DNA from: DATAGF01 sp963813355
Lineage (GTDB): Bacteria; Actinomycetota; Thermoleophilia; Miltoncostaeales; Miltoncostaeaceae
DNA length: 64,000 nt
Direction of reading: 5' to 3'
Assembly: GCA_963813355.1 (NCBI GenBank)
Contig: CAWEYS010000029.1
Location: 186,001 to 250,000, forward strand
Numbering within the stretch: position 1 is the first letter of the stretch; every line of letters begins with the position of its first letter. Made by a program: the position numbers and the translations under genes. Shown piece after piece: positions 59,918-64,000 of the stretch. The notes under the pieces were generated by a model. That model did no database searches. It worked only from the letters and a program-made list of their open reading frames with translations, and had not been told where the DNA came from.

Positions 59918-61390
59918 TCAGGAGCGGACGGCCGGGAAGAGGATGACCTCGCGGATCGAGGGCCGGTCGGTCAGGAGCATCACCAGGCGGTCGATGCCCA
60001 CGCCGAGGCCGCCCGTCGGGGGCATCCCGTACTCCAGGGCGGCCAGGAAGTCCTCGTCGGCCGGCGGCGCCTCGTCGTCGCCGGCCGCGCGGTCGGCCGC
60101 CGCCGCGGCGAAGCGCCGGCGCTGCTCATCGGGGTCGTTGAGCTCGGTGAAGGCGTTGGCGATCTCCATCCCGCCGGCGAAGGCCTCGAAGCGCTCGACC
60201 ACCGCCGGGTCGTCGGGGTGGCGCTTGGCGAACGGCGACAGCTCCACGGGGTAGTCGTGGAGGATCGTGGGCTGGATCAGGGTCGGCTCGAGGGTCTGGG
60301 TCAGCAGGCTGTCCACGAGCCGCCCCCAGGTGAGCCCGTCGGGGGCCTCGAGCTCCGCGGCCCGCATGGCGGCGCGCAGCGCGTCCTCGTCGCCGAGGGC
60401 GCGCACGTCGATGCCGCTCGCCTCGCGCAGCGCGTCGCGGAAGTCGAGCCGCCGCCAGGGCGGCGCCAGGTCGATCTCGCCGCCCTTCCAGGGCACCGCC
60501 GTGCCCCCGGTCGCCGCCCGCGCGGCATCGGCGACGAGCTCCTCCAGCATCGCCATGACGTCGCGGTAGTCGGCGTAGGCCTCGTAGGTCTCCAGCATCG
60601 TGAACTCGGGGTTGTGCTTGTTGCTCACCCCCTCGTTGCGGAAGTCCTTGCCGAGCTCGTAGACGCGCTCGAGCCCGCCGACGATCAGCCGCTTGAGGTA
60701 GAGCTCGCTCGCGATGCGCAGGAAGAGGTCGCGGTCGAGGACGTTGTGGTGGGTCACGAACGGCCGGGCGGCCGCCCCCCCGTAGACCGGCTGCAGCGTC
60801 GGCGTCTCGACCTCGACGAAGCCGCGCTCGTCGAGGAAGCGGCGGACGGCCGCGATCGTGCCGGCGCGCACGCGGTACGCGTCGCGCGCCGCGGCGTCGG
60901 CCATCAGCTCGAGGTAGCGCTGGCGGTGGCGGATCTCGGGATCGCGCACGCCGGCGTGCTTGTCGGGGGGCGGGCGCAGGGCCTTGGCCAGCAGCACCGC
61001 CTCGTCCAGCGCGAGGCTCAGCTCGCCGCGGCGGGTGCGGGCGGGCGGGCCGGCGGCGCCGACGATGTCGCCGAGGTCGAGGTCGAGCAGGGCCGCCATG
61101 GCGTCCTCGCCGAGGCGGTCGGCCCTCGCCCAGAGCTGGATGCGCCCGCTGCGGTCCTCGAGGTCGAGGAATGCCATCTTGCCCTGGCCGCGCCGCGCCG
61201 CCAGCCGGCCCGCCACGCGCAGCGGCTCGGCGCCGGTCTCGCCGGGCGCGAGCGCCTCCCCCGCGGCGCGCGCCGCGGCGATCTCCACCCTGCCGGGGAA
61301 CCGCGCCGGAAAGGGGTCGATCCCGCGCCCGCGCAGCGCCTCCGCCTTGGCGCGGCGCTCCGCGATCAGCGCCGGGAGCCCGCCTTCCAG
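59918..61390 (-). CDS. lysS: lysine--tRNA ligase, start codon unresolved
   Basis: About 490 aa. OB-fold anticodon domain (LRVAGRLAARRGQGKMAFLD), class II motifs: RYLELMADAAARDAYRVRAG, motif 2 LERVYELGKDFRNEGVSNKH with NPEFTMLETYEAYADY, motif 3 GLGVGIDRLVMLLTDRPSIR. The normal N-terminal helix ALIAERRAKAEALRGRGIDP is encoded, but the frame has no ATG/GTG/TTG before it. GTG 61288 would delete it. CTG 61390 (GAGG upstream) or ACG 61420 would include it. I extend to CTG 61390 as best guess. Confidence 0.9.
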   Translation of the reverse strand: MEGGLPALIAERRAKAEALRGRGIDPFPARFPGRVEIAAARAAGEALAPGETGAEPLRVAGRLAARRGQGKMAFLDLEDRSGRIQLWARADRLGEDAMAALLDLDLGDIVGAAGPPARTRRGELSLALDEAVLLAKALRPPPDKHAGVRDPEIRHRQRYLELMADAAARDAYRVRAGTIAAVRRFLDERGFVEVETPTLQPVYGGAAARPFVTHHNVLDRDLFLRIASELYLKRLIVGGLERVYELGKDFRNEGVSNKHNPEFTMLETYEAYADYRDVMAMLEELVADAARAATGGTAVPWKGGEIDLAPPWRRLDFRDALREASGIDVRALGDEDALRAAMRAAELEAPDGLTWGRLVDSLLTQTLEPTLIQPTILHDYPVELSPFAKRHPDDPAVVERFEAFAGGMEIANAFTELNDPDEQRRRFAAAAADRAAGDDEAPPADEDFLAALEYGMPPTGGLGVGIDRLVMLLTDRPSIREVILFPAVRS

Positions 61391-61412
61391 CCCGCCCTCG
61401 GGCGGCTCCGGA

Positions 61413-61898
61413 TCAGCCGTGGTCGCCCGCCTGGATCTTCACGATCTGGTACTCGAGCGCGCCCCGCGGGGCCGGGATCGTGACCTTCTCGCCCTTCTTG
61501 CGGCCGAGCAGGGCCTTGCCGACCGGGCTCTCGTTCGAGAGGCGGTGGTTCTTGGGGTCGGCCTCGGCCGAGCCGACGATCGAGTACTCGCGGGTCTTCC
61601 TGCTCTTGGTGTCCCTCAGGGTCACCTTCGCGCCGATCGAGACCGTGTCGGTCGAGACGTGCTCGGTGTCGACGACGCGGGCGTTGCGGAGCTTCTGCTC
61701 GAGCGACTGGATCCGGTACTCGAGCTGGGCCTGCTCGTTCTTGGCGTCGTCGTACTCCGAGTTCTCGGCGATGTCGCCGAACTCGCGCGCCTCCTTGATC
61801 CGCTCCGCCACCTCGCGCCGCTTGGAGGTCGAGAGGTACTCGATCTCCTCCTTGAGCTTCAGGTAGCCCTCTTCGGTGAGGATCACTTCGCGGTCCAT
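61413..61898 (-). CDS. greA: transcription elongation factor GreA
   Basis: 161 aa from ATG 61898 (AGAAGG 8 nt upstream; a GTG at 61907 adds three residues). Rescues backtracked RNA polymerase. N-terminal coiled coil: DREVILTEEGYLKLKEEIEY, EAREFGDIAENSEYDDAKNE (tip acidic residues), QAQLEYRIQSLEQKLRNARV. C-terminal FKBP-like domain: GSAEADPKNHRLSNESPVGK, ALLGRKKGEKVTIPAPRGAL. Ends just before lysS. Confidence 0.97.
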   Translation of the reverse strand: MDREVILTEEGYLKLKEEIEYLSTSKRREVAERIKEAREFGDIAENSEYDDAKNEQAQLEYRIQSLEQKLRNARVVDTEHVSTDTVSIGAKVTLRDTKSRKTREYSIVGSAEADPKNHRLSNESPVGKALLGRKKGEKVTIPAPRGALEYQIVKIQAGDHG

Positions 61899-61967
61899 CG
61901 GGGTCACCTTCTTCGTCGCGGCCGCCGCGATAGCGGCGCCGAAAGGTAGCTTCGCTTTCCCGGTGAA

Positions 61968-63029
61968 TCAAGCGGCGGCCGGCGCGGCCGCGAGGGTCCG
62001 CAGCCGTGCCAGGGCGCCGTCGAGCGTCGGGATGGTGAGCAGGTCCTCCAGGTCCGGCGGGGCAACGCCGTGGCCGGCCAGGTACCAGGGGTAGAACTTG
62101 CGCATGTAACCGCAGGCGCGCCCGTCCCCCAATGCCCGGCGGGCGTCGGCGGCGAACCCTGACAGCTCGTCGACGACCTCGCCCAGGCCGGGGAGGGGGC
62201 GCGCGACGCCGCGCAGCATGTCGCCGAACGCCCACGGGTAGCCGAGCGCCGCCCGGCCGACGGCAACGGCCGCGCAGCCGGCGTCCTCGAGCACGCGCCG
62301 CGCGCCCTCGGGGGTGGAGACGTCGCCGCTGGCGATGACCGGGATCGAGACGGCCTCGACCACCTCGGCCGTGATGCGGTGGTCGGCCCGGCCCTCGTAC
62401 TCCTCGGCCGCGGCGCGCGGGTGCACGCAGAGGGCCGCGGCGCCGGCCGCCTCGAGCCGCCGGGCGGTCTCGACGGGCACGGCGGTGCTCGGCGTGAGCC
62501 CGCGCCGCATCTTCACCGTGACCGGGATGTCGACGGCGCGCACCATGGCCTCCACCACGGCGGCGGCCAGCTCGGGCTCGGCCAGCAGGGCCGCACCGGC
62601 GCCGGTCTTGCAGATCTTCGGCACGGGGCAGCCCATGTTGACGTCCACCAGGTCGGCGCCGGCGTCGGCGGCCGCGCGGGCGGCCTCGGCCATCGCGCCG
62701 GGGTCGGACCCGAAGACCTGCACGCCCACCGGGTGCTCGTCGGGCACGATGGTCAGCATCCCCATCGTCTTGCGGTTGGCGTAGCGGATCCCGAAGCTGG
62801 CGATCATCTCGGAGACGGCGAGCCCGGCGCCGTGGCGGCGCGACTGGCGCCGGAACGCCCAGTTCGCGATGCCGGCGAGCGGCGCCTGCACCACCCGGTT
62901 CTCCAGGCGCAGGCCGCCGATCTCGAACGGCTCGGCGAGGGGCCAGCGCGACGGCGGCGGGCCCTGGGCGGCGCCGTCGCGGGCCTGTGCCAGCCGCTCG
63001 GCGACGATCTGGCGCATCCGCTTCCTCAT
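61968..63029 (-). CDS. dusB: tRNA-dihydrouridine synthase
   Basis: 353 aa from ATG 63029, overlapping the coaX stop (ATGA). Flavin-dependent reduction of uridines in tRNA D-loops. NRVVQAPLAGIANWAFRRQS (FMN site), DLVDVNMGCPVPKICKTGAG with the catalytic Cys, IPVTVKMRRGLTPSTAVPVE, AAALCVHPRAAAEEYEGRAD, VIASGDVSTPEGARRVLEDA, VAVGRAALGYPWAFGDM. C-terminal helical RNA-binding domain YMRKFYPWYLAGHG. Matches DusB more than DusA/C. Confidence 0.95.
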   Translation of the reverse strand: MRKRMRQIVAERLAQARDGAAQGPPPSRWPLAEPFEIGGLRLENRVVQAPLAGIANWAFRRQSRRHGAGLAVSEMIASFGIRYANRKTMGMLTIVPDEHPVGVQVFGSDPGAMAEAARAAADAGADLVDVNMGCPVPKICKTGAGAALLAEPELAAAVVEAMVRAVDIPVTVKMRRGLTPSTAVPVETARRLEAAGAAALCVHPRAAAEEYEGRADHRITAEVVEAVSIPVIASGDVSTPEGARRVLEDAGCAAVAVGRAALGYPWAFGDMLRGVARPLPGLGEVVDELSGFAADARRALGDGRACGYMRKFYPWYLAGHGVAPPDLEDLLTIPTLDGALARLRTLAAAPAAA

Positions 63030-63823
63030 CCGGCCGCCTCCCGCGCCGCCGAGACCCGCCCGGCGTTGAGCTCGTGAACGATGCGCAGGCCCTCCAGGGT
63101 GAGGAGGGGCTCGTTCTCGTCGATCTGGACCGAGTGGCGGCAGACCAGCTCGGCCAGGCCGCCGGTCGCGATCACGAGCGCGTCGGGGTCGAGCTCGTCC
63201 TTGATGAGGGCCACCACCCCGTCCACCATGGCGACGGTCCCGTAGACGACGCCCGACCTCATGCTGTCGACGGTCGACTTGCCGATCACGCGGGGGGGCG
63301 CGACGAGGTCGACCATCACCAGCCGCGCGGCCCGCGAGGCCAGGGCGTCGAGCGAGGTCTCGATGCCGGGCGCGATCACCCCGCCCAGGTACTCGCCCGC
63401 CGCGGACACGGCGTCGAAGGTCGTGGCCGTGCCGAAGTCGACGACGATGCAGGCCCCGTCGTGACGCCGGTGGGCCGCGACGGCGTTCGCGATGCGGTCG
63501 GCGCCCAGCTCGTGGGGGTTGTCGATGGCGATCGACAGCCCCGTGCGCACGCCGGGGCCGAGGACGAGCGCCTCGCGGTCGAGGTACTTGAGCGCCAGCG
63601 AGCGGTAGGCCGCCGACAGGGCCGGGACCACCGACCCGACCACCATGTCGTCGAGCGCGCCCAGGCTCCCGCCGCGCAGCCGCAGGATCTGGTCGTGGTC
63701 GGCGGCCAGCTCGTCGGCCGTGGCCTCGCGCTCGGTGGCCATGCGCCACTCGTGCAGCAGCTCGTCGCCGCTGTAGACGCCGGCAAGGGTCTGCGTGTTC
63801 CCCACGTCGATCGCGAGCAGCAC
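63026..63823 (-). CDS. coaX: type III pantothenate kinase
   Basis: 265 aa. First step of coenzyme A synthesis. LLAIDVGNTQTLAGVYSGDE (ATP-binding, catalytic Asp), GVRTGLSIAIDNPHELGADR, IANAVAAHRRHDGACIVVDF, GTATTFDAVSAAGEYLGGVI, APGIETSLDALASRAARLVM, and VVALIKDELDPDALVIATGG. Full length. Overlaps dusB; monovalent-cation-dependent type resistant to CoA feedback in the family. Confidence 0.97.
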   Translation of the reverse strand: MLLAIDVGNTQTLAGVYSGDELLHEWRMATEREATADELAADHDQILRLRGGSLGALDDMVVGSVVPALSAAYRSLALKYLDREALVLGPGVRTGLSIAIDNPHELGADRIANAVAAHRRHDGACIVVDFGTATTFDAVSAAGEYLGGVIAPGIETSLDALASRAARLVMVDLVAPPRVIGKSTVDSMRSGVVYGTVAMVDGVVALIKDELDPDALVIATGGLAELVCRHSVQIDENEPLLTLEGLRIVHELNAGRVSAAREAAG

Positions 63824-63840
63824 CGTCGCGCCCCCTCGCC

Positions 63841-64000
63841 CTACGAGCTCGCCGACTCCCCCGCCTCCACGGCCTCGACGCCCTTCAGGATCTCGACCGT
63901 CACGTCCTGGGTCGTGTAGATCTCGACCTTGGGGATGATCCGCGTCGGGCGGTTCTTGTCCCAGACCCAGACGTCCTCCATCGTGATGTGGAAGAACGGG
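63841..64000 (-). CDS. uncharacterised protein, 3' end only
   Basis: The last 52 residues of a protein entering from the right edge: FFHITMEDVWVWDKNRPTRI, IPKVEIYTTQDVTVEILKGV, EAVEAGESASS. Beta-rich, acidic tail, no family recognised. 17 nt upstream of coaX, so probably the same operon. Confidence 0.6.
   Translation of the reverse strand, partial: PFFHITMEDVWVWDKNRPTRIIPKVEIYTTQDVTVEILKGVEAVEAGESASS

Overview
The window is a 64-kb, very GC-rich (mostly strongly G/C-ending codons) chromosomal segment of a bacterium. Housekeeping content (CarD, ClpC with a UVR segment, PspA/PspAA/PspAB with HtpX, DUF501 beside FtsB and enolase, DUF7144, a DEDDh-GIY-YIG fusion, leaderless-looking TANNNT promoters) points to Actinomycetota. 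The Bacillus-like order clpC-radA-...-PIN/TRAM-...-ispD-ispF-cysS-rlmB-sigH points to a deep-branching class such as Thermoleophilia. No rRNA, CRISPR array, intact IS or prophage was seen; there is one tRNA (Gln, TTG).

Layout. 1-7.2 kb: end of a LytR_C protein, a SigX5-type ECF sigma factor, a perfect actinobacterial SOS box with a small gene, YidB, a DUF501-FtsB-enolase group, and an ECF sigma factor overlapping an O6-alkylguanine transferase. 7.2-16.5 kb: MarR regulator with operator, RibD-like reductase, MazG, a PrsA/SurA-like foldase lipoprotein, Mfd, Pth, L25, L,D-transpeptidase. 16.5-22.1 kb: two secreted ferritin-like proteins damaged by indels, a phage-like HTH protein, small membrane proteins, then a stretch of atypical composition with a truncated FtsX-type permease and a methyltransferase. 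22.3-35 kb: prs-glmU, tRNA-Gln, DUF547, PhoU, and a DNA-repair operon (DEDDh-GIY-YIG nuclease, a cytoplasmic periplasmic-binding-like protein, MutY, NUDIX). 35-40 kb: HtpX-PspAB facing PspAA-PspA, CoA-transferase, acylphosphatase. 41-54.6 kb: the conserved sigH-rlmB-cysS-ispF-PHP-ispD block, a DUF72-cupin-GNAT-M29 operon read the other way, PIN/TRAM, CarD, RadA and ClpC. 54.6-59.4 kb: an accessory patch with a new-looking family of small WYxGD proteins, a frameshifted LAL-type LuxR regulator, a relic of the rpsR 3' end duplicated from the intact zinc-free rpsR 3.6 kb away, and an inverted-repeat element. 59.4-64 kb: a CsbD mini-operon, lysS, greA, dusB, coaX and a partial gene.

How the genes work together. 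DNA damage appears repeatedly: Mfd, MutY with a NUDIX hydrolase, the nuclease fusion, Ogt, MazG, RadA and an SOS-controlled small gene. Envelope stress is covered by the Psp/HtpX set, L,D-transpeptidase, YidB and CsbD proteins. Many minus-strand genes overlap by ATGA or GTGA, indicating translationally coupled operons.

Caution: at least four genes carry single-base indels in G/C runs (foldase C terminus, both ferritin-like genes, LuxR regulator). These could be assembly errors or real lesions. Three genes (ftsB, lysS, a CsbD-linked small gene) have no ATG/GTG/TTG at their expected starts.
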